A DNA stretch of 64,000 nt from JAGXOF01 sp046545575 (GCA_046545575.1 JBKGZM010000002.1:11742-75741); one strand, 5' to 3'. Positions 32,248 to 41,060 are shown, counted from the stretch's first letter. Numbers and translations are program-made. The notes: generated by a model from the letters alone, not told the origin.

Positions 32248-33953
32248 TACCATTTCTCCTCCTTCCTGTCACCGCTCACGGTCTCATAGGGCCAGGCGAG
32301 AAGGCTCCCATCCATGAACTTCACGTCCTTAAAGCCCAGCCCTTCCAGTGTTCTCTGTGCCTGATAGGCCCTGACGCTGCTGCGGCAAATGGTGATTATC
32401 TCTTTCTTGTCATCAAGCTCCTGTACTCGTGTTCCCAAGCTCTCCTGCGGTATATTCTTCACCTGTCGGGCCTCGATGCGTTCTTCCTTCCACTCATCTG
32501 GACTTCGGACATCCAGGAGGATTAAATCATCGCCGTTATCTATTTTGGATTTTACCTCAGCGGGACTCACGGCTTTAGCCAGCCCGGATGATTTGTTCAT
32601 GATGACATTGGCAGCGTGATGAAGTGGATCCATTGCCGAGTTGTACGGGGGTGAGTAGCCCAGGTCGAGATTGGACAGGTTCTCTGCTTTGCAGCCGAAG
32701 GTAATGGCGGTGGCCAGTACGTCGGTCCGTTTAATGGCATCCCCCGTTCCTATTACCTGCCCGCCGAGTATGGCCTGGCTTTCTCGCTCGGCCACTAGCT
32801 TCACTATGATGGGCTGGCTGCCGGGGTAATCCCCAACCCGATCGGGAGCGGGGACCAGTGCGGTTACTACATCAGCCCCGGTTTCCCGTGCTTCTCTCTC
32901 GGTGATCCCGGTGCGACCTATGTTGAATTCAAAAGCTTTGACAGCGGCAGTGCTGGTGATTCCCGGGAAGCTCTCGTGTCCCCCGGTCACGTTGGTCCCG
33001 ATGATCCTGCCATGTTTATTGGCAGTAGACCCCATTGGGGCATAGACCTTATTGCCGGTGATGAGGGTTGTGTTCTCCACGCCGTCGCCGCCGGCGTAGA
33101 TATCGGGGTCGCTTGTTTGAAGATATTCATTCACGGCGATGGCCCCTGTGGCTCCAAGGGTTAGTCCTGCATCCCGAGCCAGCTTGACCTCGGGTCGGAC
33201 GCCGATAGCGAGCAGGACGAGGTCTGCTTGCACTTTGCTCTTTTCGGTGAGGACATGGCGTACTTTTCCGTCCCCATCTCCCTCGAAGCCGGCTACCTTC
33301 TGTCCGAGTAAAAGATTTATCCCGTTTGCTTCCAGATGTCTTGCCAGCAAAGCAGCCATCTCGGAATCCAGGAGAGCCGGCAGCACCCAATCTAGAGCTT
33401 CGACTATAGCCACGCTGATTCCCTTATGTACCAGTGCTTCTGCGGTCTCTATACCGATTAACCCGGCACCAACTATTACGGCGTTCTTGGGCTTTTCCGC
33501 TGAAGAGATAGAACCCACAATCGCATCGGCATCCTCAACCCTCTTAAGCGTGAAGATGCCTTTCAGGTCACGGCCTTCTAAAGGGGGAACCACAGGTGTG
33601 GCCCCCGTAGCCAGTACGAGCTTGTCGTAGTCCAGAGTTGTCTGCTGGCCTGTCTTCAGGTTCATGGTCTCCACCTGGTGACGGTCCCGATTGATGCTTG
33701 TGGCCTGCGTTTCAGTCATTACGTGGATGTCCATGACGTTCTTGAAGTCCGAGGGGTCCCGCTTCAACAAGCTTTGCCTCTCGCTGATAGTGCTTGAAAT
33801 ATAGAACGGTAGATTGCAGCCAGCATAAGAGATCAGCTTGTCTTGCTCGATCACCGTGATTTGTGCTTTTGGATTGCAGCGTCGTGCCCTGGAAGCGGCT
33901 TTCGGGCCGCAGGCAGTGCCACCGATAACAACGATTCTTGGCGCAGAGTCCAT
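32247..33953 (-). CDS. CoA-disulfide reductase-type NADH oxidoreductase with rhodanese domain
   Basis: Flavoprotein that reduces CoA disulfide or CoA persulfide (Npsr/CoADR-Rhd class). The FAD motif IVVIGGTACGPKAASRARR and active-site Cys46 (SYAGCNLPFY) mark the pyridine-nucleotide disulfide reductase part. The C-terminal ~100 residues are a rhodanese domain (DLILLDVRSPDEWKEERI, catalytic loop TICRSSVRA). The ATG at 33953 follows AAAGGAGG and starts directly before the FAD motif. The gene lies between a rhodanese lipoprotein and a Cys-rich microprotein, forming a likely sulfur-transfer or sulfur-reduction unit. Confidence 0.92.
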   Translation of the reverse strand: MDSAPRIVVIGGTACGPKAASRARRCNPKAQITVIEQDKLISYAGCNLPFYISSTISERQSLLKRDPSDFKNVMDIHVMTETQATSINRDRHQVETMNLKTGQQTTLDYDKLVLATGATPVVPPLEGRDLKGIFTLKRVEDADAIVGSISSAEKPKNAVIVGAGLIGIETAEALVHKGISVAIVEALDWVLPALLDSEMAALLARHLEANGINLLLGQKVAGFEGDGDGKVRHVLTEKSKVQADLVLLAIGVRPEVKLARDAGLTLGATGAIAVNEYLQTSDPDIYAGGDGVENTTLITGNKVYAPMGSTANKHGRIIGTNVTGGHESFPGITSTAAVKAFEFNIGRTGITEREARETGADVVTALVPAPDRVGDYPGSQPIIVKLVAERESQAILGGQVIGTGDAIKRTDVLATAITFGCKAENLSNLDLGYSPPYNSAMDPLHHAANVIMNKSSGLAKAVSPAEVKSKIDNGDDLILLDVRSPDEWKEERIEARQVKNIPQESLGTRVQELDDKKEIITICRSSVRAYQAQRTLEGLGFKDVKFMDGSLLAWPYETVSGDRKEEKW

Positions 33954-33999
33954 AGACCTCCTTTGGTAGTGGGTTGTATCTTCTTTGTACAAGATCGAT

Positions 34000-34449
34000 C
34001 TATTGAACAACGGGAAAGCCCTGATCCTCCCATTCTAAGAGACCACCTTCCAGGTTATAAATGTGGGTAAAGTTGTTTTCCCTCAGGATTTGAGTTGCTT
34101 TCCAGCTACATACCTGGCATACATGATATATGAGAATGGGCTGTTCAGGATTGAGTTTATCCAACCGAGATGCTAGGTCGGAAACGGGGATCAAGATGGC
34201 ACCTGGAATGTGGCCGAGGTTATACATTTCTTGACTGCGCAGGTCTACCACCGTGGCCTGTCCATTTTTCATAAGTGAATAGGCTTGTTTGGGGGTCAGG
34301 TGTCCTTTGGGCGGGATGGTTGCCTGTGTGCTTGAGGAAGGTGTATGAACGGTGGTCGGAACCATAGTAACACATGAGGTTAGCAGGGCTGTTGTTACCA
34401 CTATAACCAAGCTGAGTAATGTTGGGAGCATTAGCTTTGGTGCAGGCAT
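34000..34449 (-). CDS. Rhodanese-domain lipoprotein
   Basis: A 149-residue exported protein. The signal peptide ends in a lipobox (ALLTSC) at residue ~26, so it should be lipid-anchored outside the membrane. After a Thr/Ser/Pro-rich linker, residues ~50-149 form a rhodanese domain (TVVDLRSQEMYNLGHIPGAI, GGLLEWEDQGFPV). The active-site loop reads YHVCQVCSWKA, with two Cys in place of the single catalytic Cys of classical rhodaneses. It is first in the operon with the CoA-disulfide reductase (46-base gap), suggesting sulfur handling from outside to inside. Confidence 0.88.
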   Translation of the reverse strand: MPAPKLMLPTLLSLVIVVTTALLTSCVTMVPTTVHTPSSSTQATIPPKGHLTPKQAYSLMKNGQATVVDLRSQEMYNLGHIPGAILIPVSDLASRLDKLNPEQPILIYHVCQVCSWKATQILRENNFTHIYNLEGGLLEWEDQGFPVVQ

Positions 34450-34589
34450 TTCTTTTTCAGAATTTGTCTTCAGCCGTTCTTTTCCTGGTCAGATTGCCTC
34501 ATCAACAATGTGCAGCTTACCCGAAGTAGCTTGAGCCGGTGTTGAGGTATTGTAACCTGTGGAAGCGGGATATGTCAAATAAGGCAAAC

Positions 34590-34618
34590 TTGGCATAATC
34601 CTGATAGGATGTTACAAT
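34590..34618 (+). promoter_or_regulatory. Promoter of folK-queD
   Basis: TTGGCA (34590-34595), 17 bases, TACAAT (34613-34618), 21 bases before the folK ATG. The leader would be only about 14 bases. Confidence 0.65.
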
Positions 34619-34639
34619 TAGGCAAAGCAGGACATTGAT

Positions 34640-35158
34640 ATGGCTACCGTTTACTCAGGACTTGGCTCGAATTTGGGGGACAGAGAAGCGAACATAAAAC
34701 AGGCTTTGGCTCGACTCGGCCAGCGAGTCACTGTGGAGCAAACCTCGTCTCTTTATGAGACTGAACCTGTGGGGTGTGAAGAGGGAGGTTGGTTTCTCAA
34801 TGCTGTGTGTGTCTGTTCAACGCAATTTGACCCCTTTGAGGTGCTTTCCCTGGCGAAGGAGATCGAGGGCGAATTGGGGAGGGAACCAATCCCTCTGCGG
34901 CGAACAAATGCTCCAAGGCCTATCGATATCGACATATTATTCTATGACGATGTGATGCTGGAAACCCCTGATTTGGTGATTCCGCATCCCCGGATTTGCA
35001 CGAGGGCTTTTGTCCTGGTGCCGATGTCAGAGATCGCTCCCGGTTTCATTCATCCAGTGGAAAAGAGGACAATCAGCGATCTGCTTGGGGACCTTAAGGA
35101 TTCTCATAAGATAAGGAAGTGGTGTGATGTATCGGATATCAGTTCGGCAGCACTTTGA
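34640..35158 (+). CDS. folK: 2-amino-4-hydroxy-6-hydroxymethyldihydropteridine pyrophosphokinase
   Basis: Folate biosynthesis: pyrophosphorylation of hydroxymethyldihydropterin. Conserved motifs are YSGLGSNLGDREANIK, SSLYETEPVG, and RPIDIDILFYDD followed by IPHPR and RAFVLVPMSEIAP. The 172 residues are full length. Its end overlaps queD by 32 bases, so the two pterin genes are translated together. Tetrahydrofolate made here would serve the methyl branch of the Wood-Ljungdahl pathway. Confidence 0.96.
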   Translation: MATVYSGLGSNLGDREANIKQALARLGQRVTVEQTSSLYETEPVGCEEGGWFLNAVCVCSTQFDPFEVLSLAKEIEGELGREPIPLRRTNAPRPIDIDILFYDDVMLETPDLVIPHPRICTRAFVLVPMSEIAPGFIHPVEKRTISDLLGDLKDSHKIRKWCDVSDISSAAL

Positions 35159-35495
35159 TGCAGCACATTACCTCAGGAACTATGGTGGTAAATGCGAGGA
35201 ATTACATGGTCATCGTTTCCAGGTTGTGGTTACGGTGGCAGCACAGGAGCTAAATGATATTGGGATGGCCTTCGACTTTACAGAGCTGAAACGGCATCTG
35301 CAGCAGATAGTGGACCGGTTCGACCACGTTTGTCTCAACAATATAGCTCCGTTCGATGAGATCAATCCTTCATCTGAGAATATCGCCCGCACTGTCTACA
35401 ACGAACTGCGGCCACGCCTGGATAGTGGCCAGGCGTCGATATCTAGTGTTGAGGTATGGGAGTCGCCTGATTCGTGGGTAACCTATGTGCCCTGA
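35127..35495 (+). CDS. queD: 6-carboxytetrahydropterin synthase (QueD/PTPS family)
   Basis: Pterin-forming enzyme, most likely for queuosine-type deazapurine synthesis. Zinc ligands H14, H27 and H29 (FDAAHYL, LHGHRF) and catalytic Cys23 (KCEELHGH) are present. The 122 residues are the usual size. ATG 35127 is preferred to the GTG directly before it. Given the overlap with folK, a role in folate synthesis (PTPS-III-like) is an alternative, but the Cys favours QueD. Its 3' end overlaps the next, opposite gene by 13 bases. Confidence 0.88.
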   Translation: MYRISVRQHFDAAHYLRNYGGKCEELHGHRFQVVVTVAAQELNDIGMAFDFTELKRHLQQIVDRFDHVCLNNIAPFDEINPSSENIARTVYNELRPRLDSGQASISSVEVWESPDSWVTYVP

Positions 35496-35674
35496 TCCTG
35501 AAGGTCCGGAGGTAGCAGATTAGGAATGGAATCCTTGATTGGATATGTGTGCGAGCACTTGGCGCAATATAGCGATCCGGTGATTACCTCATCGCTGTCT
35601 TCCTCCTCGACCGTCAGCTCCAGAGGTCCTTTGCACATTGGGCAGGCGAGTATATCCATGAGGTCTTTTTTCAT
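35483..35674 (-). CDS. Trm112/YcaR-family zinc-binding protein
   Basis: A 63-residue protein with MKKDLMDILACPMCKGPLEL and LYCAKCSHTYPIKDSIPNLL: two CxxC pairs forming the zinc knuckle of the Trm112/UPF0434 family. Members act as small partners of methyltransferases or as stand-alone proteins of uncertain function. The 3' end overlaps queD on the opposite strand, and its start region contains the -35 of the plus-strand promoter at 35674. Confidence 0.88.
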   Translation of the reverse strand: MKKDLMDILACPMCKGPLELTVEEEDSDEVITGSLYCAKCSHTYPIKDSIPNLLPPDLQDQGT

Positions 35675-35702
35675 TGGGTCTCCTTACCTTTTCTACTATA
35701 AT
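35674..35702 (+). promoter_or_regulatory. Promoter of the PspC/LiaF-like operon
   Basis: TTGGGT (35674-35679), 17 bases, TATAAT (35697-35702), about 60 bases before the ATG at 35765, which has AGGAGGG upstream. Confidence 0.65.
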
Positions 35703-35764
35703 AACTACAGAGCAAATTGGCAAGTCAAGAGCTCTGTCTGGGTTAGGAAACACAGGAGGGCATA

Positions 35765-36259
35765 ATGCAGAAGAGGCTGTATCGTAGTCGCAGAGACCGG
35801 ATGATCTCAGGAGTATGTGGCGGATTGGCTGAGTACTTGGAAATAGATCCGGTTATCGTCAGGATAGTTATGGTTTTATTGGCTCTGGCCAACGGGATAG
35901 GGATTCTGGCCTACATTATCATGGCTCTTGTTGTGCCATCTGAGGGTTCAGAATCGGCGAAGACTGAGGATACAATGCGAGAGAATGCATCGGAAATGAG
36001 GGGGGCCGCCAACAAACTGGGTGAAGAGATACGTTCGACTTTCGGAGAGAGCGACCAAGCTGAGAGCGAGAGCAGCGAGAGTGTCAGCAGGAACAGACGT
36101 AATTTCATAGGAATAATCCTGATCGTGATTGGTTGTCTTTTCTTGGCAGGCAACTTTAACTTCTTCTGGTGGTTTAGCTGGCACAAGCTATGGCCGCTCA
36201 TTATCATCGTTGCTGGCATTGTATTACTTGTGAGTGCCTTAAGGAGGCGCCATGACTGA
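35765..36259 (+). CDS. PspC-domain membrane protein
   Basis: A 164-residue envelope protein. Residues 1-62 form a PspC domain (KRLYRSRRDRMISGVCGGLA, then a hydrophobic VIVRIVMVLLALANGIG helix). A charged Ser/Glu-rich linker leads to two C-terminal membrane helices (FIGIILIVIGCLFLAGNF and LWPLIIIVAGIVLLVSAL) of the LiaF/DUF5668 type. PspC proteins belong to envelope-stress systems; here the next gene overlaps by 8 bases and has matching C-terminal helices, so the two probably act together in the membrane. Confidence 0.88.
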   Translation: MQKRLYRSRRDRMISGVCGGLAEYLEIDPVIVRIVMVLLALANGIGILAYIIMALVVPSEGSESAKTEDTMRENASEMRGAANKLGEEIRSTFGESDQAESESSESVSRNRRNFIGIILIVIGCLFLAGNFNFFWWFSWHKLWPLIIIVAGIVLLVSALRRRHD

Positions 36260-37136
36260 GGAGAAATCATATAACAGGGCTCGTGTTCCTGTCTGGGGCA
36301 TTGTCCTGGTCTTTCTCGGCATTGTGTTACTACTGCAGAACTTTGGGGCTCTTCCCTGGGGGCTCTGGGGCACTTTGTGGCGGTTTTGGCCGGCGTTGCT
36401 TATCATCATCGGGATAAACATCGCTCTTGGCCGTTACAGTCCGTGGCTTGCGGGGGTGCTGGTAGTGGCAGTGCTTGGTGCTTCTCTCGGCCTTGCAATA
36501 TGGCAATATGAGTCGCCGCCGTCTGCGGAGACAACTGGCACATATTCGGCGGCTATAGAGGATCTTCAGGAGGCAAATGTCGAAGTTGACTTTGAGGCGG
36601 GGAGGCTTGAGCTGCTTGCGCTTCCGTCCGGTTCTCCCCAGTTAGTTAATGCGGTTTCCAGAGGAGGCGAGTTAACAGCCAACCTCGGACGGCATGATGG
36701 TAAAGGGAATCTGGCTCTGGCCATCGGGGGAAATCGCCCCTTCTGGAGGGGCATAGAGTGGGAGGTGAAATTATCCAGAGACATCCCGTTGACCCTTGAT
36801 ATGGATTCCGACGCAGCGGATCTGGACATTGACCTGACCGATCTTCAGGTGGAGGAGTTCACACTCGATATCGATGCTGGCAACTGTGATCTTGTAATGC
36901 CTTCGGCAGGGATAACATATGCCGTGATAGATGCCGATGCCGCTAACGTGGAGATAACCATACCTGATAATGTTGCGGCCAGTATAAATGCTGATATGAG
37001 TGCGGCTACCCTGGACATATCTGAGGAACGGTTCCCGAAGGAAGGGGGTTACTATAGGACTCCTTCATTTGAGGACTCACCCAACCGGGTGTATTTGCAA
37101 ATAGAGTGTAATGCCGGACGGGTGGAGATCAGGTAG
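36252..37136 (+). CDS. LiaF-like / toast-rack envelope-stress protein
   Basis: A 294-residue protein with three to four N-terminal membrane segments (VPVWGIVLVFLGIVLLLQNF, LWRFWPALLIIIGINIAL, LAGVLVVAVLGASLGLAIW) and a soluble beta-rich C-terminal half with repeated patterns (VEVDFEAGRLELLALPSG, DSDAADLDIDLTDLQVEEF, DIDAGNCDLVMPSAG), typical of LiaF C-terminal/toast-rack domains. In Bacillus LiaF inhibits the LiaRS two-component system; no such system is adjacent here. It overlaps the PspC gene by 8 bases. Confidence 0.82.
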   Translation: MTEEKSYNRARVPVWGIVLVFLGIVLLLQNFGALPWGLWGTLWRFWPALLIIIGINIALGRYSPWLAGVLVVAVLGASLGLAIWQYESPPSAETTGTYSAAIEDLQEANVEVDFEAGRLELLALPSGSPQLVNAVSRGGELTANLGRHDGKGNLALAIGGNRPFWRGIEWEVKLSRDIPLTLDMDSDAADLDIDLTDLQVEEFTLDIDAGNCDLVMPSAGITYAVIDADAANVEITIPDNVAASINADMSAATLDISEERFPKEGGYYRTPSFEDSPNRVYLQIECNAGRVEIR

Positions 37137-37161
37137 GGAAGGGAATGAGGGAGGAATTGAT

Positions 37162-37995
37162 ATTAAGCTGAAGTGGAAATCCGAGTCCGTGGCCACCTAC
37201 TTCAAGGGGTTGGTCATGGGGGTAGCCGACGCAATCCCCGGTGTTTCCGGGGGAACCTTCGCTCTTATTTTAGGCATATACACAAGGTTGATATCAAGCC
37301 TCTCTTTCTTTTTTGCCAATCTCAAAAGTCCAAGGAAACTGTTTTTATCGGGTGATTTCCGTTTTCTTGTGACTCTGCTTCTGGGAATAGTTACTGGAGT
37401 TTTAGGACTTGCCCATTTAATGGGATTTCTCCTCGCTGATTTTCGCGTCCAGACCTTCTCCTTTTTTATAGGACTCATACTGGCTAGCGTGTTTTTCATC
37501 TCGAAACGGGTTGGGCAAGGTTTCCGAGCGTGGTTGATCGTCTTTTCTCTTGCTGGATTCGTAATTGGTTTCATGGTCTCCGGGCCGGCCCAGGTGGCGA
37601 TATCTCACTCGTTGATATATGTTTTCACCTCGGGATTTCTGGCCATTTGTGCAATGATATTGCCCGGCATCTCCGGGGCCTATATTTTAGCTATTCTGGG
37701 GCAATATGAATATATGCTGTCGGCGCTGACCGATTTCAACATTCCCGTTATTCTGGTTTTTATAGTGGGAGCAGCCCTGAGCCTGTTTCTTATGTCCAAT
37801 TTCCTGAAATGGCTTTTAAGCAAGTACTACATTCATACCCTACTTTTTCTCATGGGAATTATGCTGGGGGGACTGAGAGGCCTGTTTGGAGAATCGATTG
37901 CCTCGCCCGGATGGATGGTTTTGTTTATCGTTGTCGGCGCATCCACGTTGGTCGTCTTGGAGTTCCTGGCAAGTGGGAAGGATAATTCGGCTTAA
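37162..37995 (+). CDS. DUF368 integral membrane protein, possible AUU start
   Basis: Polytopic membrane protein of the DUF368 family, recently linked to polyprenyl-phosphate recycling in some bacteria. The signature GLVMGVADAIPGVSGGTFALILG opens the sequence and a second, similar ICAMILPGISGAYILAILGQY occurs in the middle, indicating an internal inverted duplication. Eight or more hydrophobic segments follow. The start is uncertain. The only upstream ATG in frame (37111) lies inside the previous gene without a Shine-Dalgarno, whereas ATT at 37162 has AGGGAGG 7 bases upstream and gives the expected short N-terminus. Confidence 0.85.
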   Translation: MKLKWKSESVATYFKGLVMGVADAIPGVSGGTFALILGIYTRLISSLSFFFANLKSPRKLFLSGDFRFLVTLLLGIVTGVLGLAHLMGFLLADFRVQTFSFFIGLILASVFFISKRVGQGFRAWLIVFSLAGFVIGFMVSGPAQVAISHSLIYVFTSGFLAICAMILPGISGAYILAILGQYEYMLSALTDFNIPVILVFIVGAALSLFLMSNFLKWLLSKYYIHTLLFLMGIMLGGLRGLFGESIASPGWMVLFIVVGASTLVVLEFLASGKDNSA

Positions 37996-38049
37996 ATTGC
38001 TTGCCCATTCCTTTCCCCTGTGATATGTTATGTAACTGGAAGGTTTGCT

Positions 38050-38583
38050 ATGGGATCAGATGAGGTCTTTCGCGGTTCTGAGAGTCTTTATCCGGAAGCT
38101 TTGGGTATGCTGAATGCGATAAGGCAGAATCATGCTCTGGAACATGCTACTGTAGCTCTTCTCCTAACCCGGCTGGAGGGTAAGGTAAGACTTGTGGGAC
38201 GGGCTGGTTTGACCGGTTTCTACATATATGGAGATATCCCTACGGAAACCCTTGAAGAGGCTGCGAGAGAGGGTTTGAGGCGACTTCAGGAAGGTGAGAA
38301 GGATCTGGCCGTTTCTCCGATGTGTGGTACAAATATCGCTGTAGCGGGCTTCTGTGCGGGCATAGCAGCGATGATCGCGGGGCGAGGATCTAAGGGGCTG
38401 ACTAAATTCAACCGCGTTATCAATGCCTCTGTGATCGCAGTGCTCGCTGCTCAGCCGTTGGGCAGGCTGGCCCAGAAATATATCACTACCACACCAGACC
38501 TCGACAATGTAAGTATTGCACGGGTTGTGAAAAGGGGCGAGGGCAAGCGCACAAGGCATAAGGTAGAACTCATATATCAGTAG
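38050..38583 (+). CDS. DUF6391-like protein with NHALEHAT motif
   Basis: About 177 residues. The motif RQNHALEHATVALLL near residue 26 and SPMCGTNIAVAGFCAGIAAM in the middle are typical of a small family seen in Chloroflexota and cyanobacteria that I place, with reservation, in DUF6391. One or two hydrophobic segments (CAGIAAMIAG, VIAVLAAQPLG) suggest membrane association. His and Glu of the motif could bind metal. ATG 38050 behind GGAAGG is preferred to GTG 38020. Function unknown. Confidence 0.6.
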   Translation: MGSDEVFRGSESLYPEALGMLNAIRQNHALEHATVALLLTRLEGKVRLVGRAGLTGFYIYGDIPTETLEEAAREGLRRLQEGEKDLAVSPMCGTNIAVAGFCAGIAAMIAGRGSKGLTKFNRVINASVIAVLAAQPLGRLAQKYITTTPDLDNVSIARVVKRGEGKRTRHKVELIYQ

Positions 38584-38636
38584 ATACGGACTGTAAGTAC
38601 TGTCCACAGTTAGAAATCGGTTTAAGCTGCCCCAAA

Positions 38637-39764
38637 ATGCAAAAGGATACGACTACATCCTACCACCGACTTGTCATCAAGCTAGGGACAAATCTCATCA
38701 CCGGGGGCAAGGATAGACTCAACCGTGATGTGATGGCCAGCCTGGTGGAGCAAGTTGCACAGCTGAATCGGCGCGGTTTGCAGACGATAGTCGTGTCCTC
38801 GGGTGCAGTTGCTGCTGGAAAGCATCGGTTAGGGACGAGGAAAAAGCGGCGTGATACACCGTTCAAGCAGGTACTTGCTGCAGTCGGGCAAGGGCAAATG
38901 ATGCAGGCATATGATGAGCTGTTTGGAGAACGGGAGATTACCGTTGCCCAAACGTTACTGACCAAACCTGATTTCTTGAACCGGATGGGATATTTGAATG
39001 CGCGTAATACGTTGCTCGCGCTTTTGGACTTCGGTGTGGTGCCTATTGTCAACGAGAACGATGTGGTCTGTGTTGAGGAGTTGAAAGGGACAATGTTCGG
39101 GGACAATGACAACCTCTCGGCAATGGTGGCCAGTTTAGTGGATGCCGATTTGTTGATAATTCTCAGTGATGTTGCTGGCCTCTATACCTCCGAGCCAGGG
39201 CAAGGGGATGAGGTTTCACTTATTCGGAGAGTGGAGAAGATAGATAGCTCTATCGAAAGGTACATTACCGGAAAGTCGGGGGAAAGAGGCACCGGTGGAA
39301 TGGCCACTAAACTGGACGCGGCAAGGCTTGCTACTGCATCGGGGACGGCTGTGGTTGTTGCCGGCGGGTATGAGCCGGACGTGATTTCGAGGATAGTGGG
39401 AGGGGAGGAGGTGGGGACGTACTTTCCCCCCACCCACTCCAAGTTGGAGAGCCGCAAGCGCTGGATGCTTAGCCAACCTGCTGCCGGCAAGATAATCGTC
39501 GATGCTGGTGCCAGCACAGCCCTTACAAAGCAGAATAGAAGTCTTTTGCCAGCGGGAGTTGTTGATGTCGAGGGGAGATTTGAGCGCGGGGATGTGGTTG
39601 CCATCGTTGATTCCAGAGGGATGAATATCTCCAACGGCATCTCCAATTATAGTTCGAATGAGATAGCTCAAATCAAGGGGTGTCGCTCGGACGAAATCGG
39701 TGAGTTGCTTGGCTATGGCTATGGAGTTGAGGTAGTACACCGGGACAATATGGTGCTTTTGTAA
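38637..39764 (+). CDS. proB: Glutamate 5-kinase with PUA domain
   Basis: First step of proline synthesis. The amino-acid kinase domain shows VIKLGTNLITGG, VVSSGAVAAGKHRL and VPIVNENDVV..FGDNDNLSA; the C-terminal ~85 residues are the PUA domain (GKIIVDAGASTALTKQNRSLLPAGVVDVEG). The 375 residues are full length. proA follows after 9 bases with AAGGAGG, so the two form an operon. Confidence 0.97.
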   Translation: MQKDTTTSYHRLVIKLGTNLITGGKDRLNRDVMASLVEQVAQLNRRGLQTIVVSSGAVAAGKHRLGTRKKRRDTPFKQVLAAVGQGQMMQAYDELFGEREITVAQTLLTKPDFLNRMGYLNARNTLLALLDFGVVPIVNENDVVCVEELKGTMFGDNDNLSAMVASLVDADLLIILSDVAGLYTSEPGQGDEVSLIRRVEKIDSSIERYITGKSGERGTGGMATKLDAARLATASGTAVVVAGGYEPDVISRIVGGEEVGTYFPPTHSKLESRKRWMLSQPAAGKIIVDAGASTALTKQNRSLLPAGVVDVEGRFERGDVVAIVDSRGMNISNGISNYSSNEIAQIKGCRSDEIGELLGYGYGVEVVHRDNMVLL

Positions 39765-39773
39765 GGAGGAAGC

Positions 39774-41048
39774 ATGCAGGAAGCAATTGAAGAGCTTAGA
39801 GCCAAAGGCAAGGCGGCTAAGGATGCCTCCCGTCAGCTTGCTTGTATTTCCACTCAGGTGAAGGACAAAGCTTTACATAATATCGCAGATAGTTTGATGA
39901 ACAGGCAAGAGGAGATCCTAACTGCCAACAAGGCCGACTACGATGAGTCGAAGTCGGCGGGGATGAATGAGGCCATGCTTGACCGCCTGGCGCTTTCACC
40001 GGATCGACTTGAAGGGATGGCACAGGATGTGCGTGGTGTGGCTGCCTTGTCTGATCCTGTGGGTGAAGTCCTGGATATGCGAAAGCTTCCAAATGGATTG
40101 CAGGTGGGTAGGAGACGGATCCCCCTTGGGGTGATCGGCGCGATCTACGAGAGCCGCCCCAACGTTACTATTGACATTTCCGCTCTTTGTCTGAAGTCGG
40201 GGAATGCGATTATGTTACGCGGTGGCAGGGAAGCGGTGCGGTCCAATGGAGCCTTGGCCAAGATCGTACAGGATGCGGCCATCGGAGCAGGGATCCCAAA
40301 GGACGCGGTCCAGTTCGTCGAGTCGACTGAACACGAGATAGTAAATCATATGCTGCAGATGAAGGGCATAATAGATTTGATAGTGCCGCGCGGTGGGCAG
40401 GGACTCATTCGCATGGTAGCTGATAACGCCACGATGCCTGTGCTGGCCGGTGGGGTGGGGGTGTGTCATACGTATGTGGACCGTAGTGCTGACCTGGACA
40501 AGGCCGTGGCTATCGCCCACAACGCCAAGGTTCAGCGTCCCACTGTGTGCAACGCTCTGGATACCTTGCTGGTTCATAAAGATATTGCTGAGAGTTATTT
40601 ACCTCGCATTGCCAGGGAATGGACAAATTCGGGAGTCCAGATACACTGTGATGAGCAGGCGCTGAAGGTTTTGCAGAGTATTCCCGGACTGGACATTTCC
40701 GCTGCCACGGAGGAGGATTGGGGGAAGGAGTTTCTGTCTTTGACAGGGGCTATCAAGGTTGTGGATTCACTGGATGATGCGTTGGCACATGTTGAGTATT
40801 ACAGCTCGGGACATTCTGAGGCTATTCTTACCGAGGATTATTCTGCGGCGATGCGTTTCCTCGACGAGATTGATGCGGCATGTGTCTATGTTAATGCCAG
40901 CACCAGGTTCACTGACGGTGCTCAGTTCGGGCTGGGCGCGGAGGTCGGGATCAGCACGCAGAAGTTTCACGCTCGTGGCCCGATGGGGTTAAGGGAATTA
41001 ACCAGTTACAAATGGATCATCATGGGTGAGGGACAAATAAGACCATAG
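39774..41048 (+). CDS. proA: Gamma-glutamyl phosphate reductase
   Basis: Second step of proline synthesis, NADPH-dependent. Aldehyde-dehydrogenase-fold protein of 424 residues with IGAIYESRPNVTIDISALCL, the catalytic Cys segment NAKVQRPTVCNALDTLLVH and the C-terminal EVGISTQKFHARGPMGL. Translationally linked to proB. proC is not in the window. Confidence 0.97.
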   Translation: MQEAIEELRAKGKAAKDASRQLACISTQVKDKALHNIADSLMNRQEEILTANKADYDESKSAGMNEAMLDRLALSPDRLEGMAQDVRGVAALSDPVGEVLDMRKLPNGLQVGRRRIPLGVIGAIYESRPNVTIDISALCLKSGNAIMLRGGREAVRSNGALAKIVQDAAIGAGIPKDAVQFVESTEHEIVNHMLQMKGIIDLIVPRGGQGLIRMVADNATMPVLAGGVGVCHTYVDRSADLDKAVAIAHNAKVQRPTVCNALDTLLVHKDIAESYLPRIAREWTNSGVQIHCDEQALKVLQSIPGLDISAATEEDWGKEFLSLTGAIKVVDSLDDALAHVEYYSSGHSEAILTEDYSAAMRFLDEIDAACVYVNASTRFTDGAQFGLGAEVGISTQKFHARGPMGLRELTSYKWIIMGEGQIRP

Positions 41049-41060
41049 ATAGGGGGAGTT

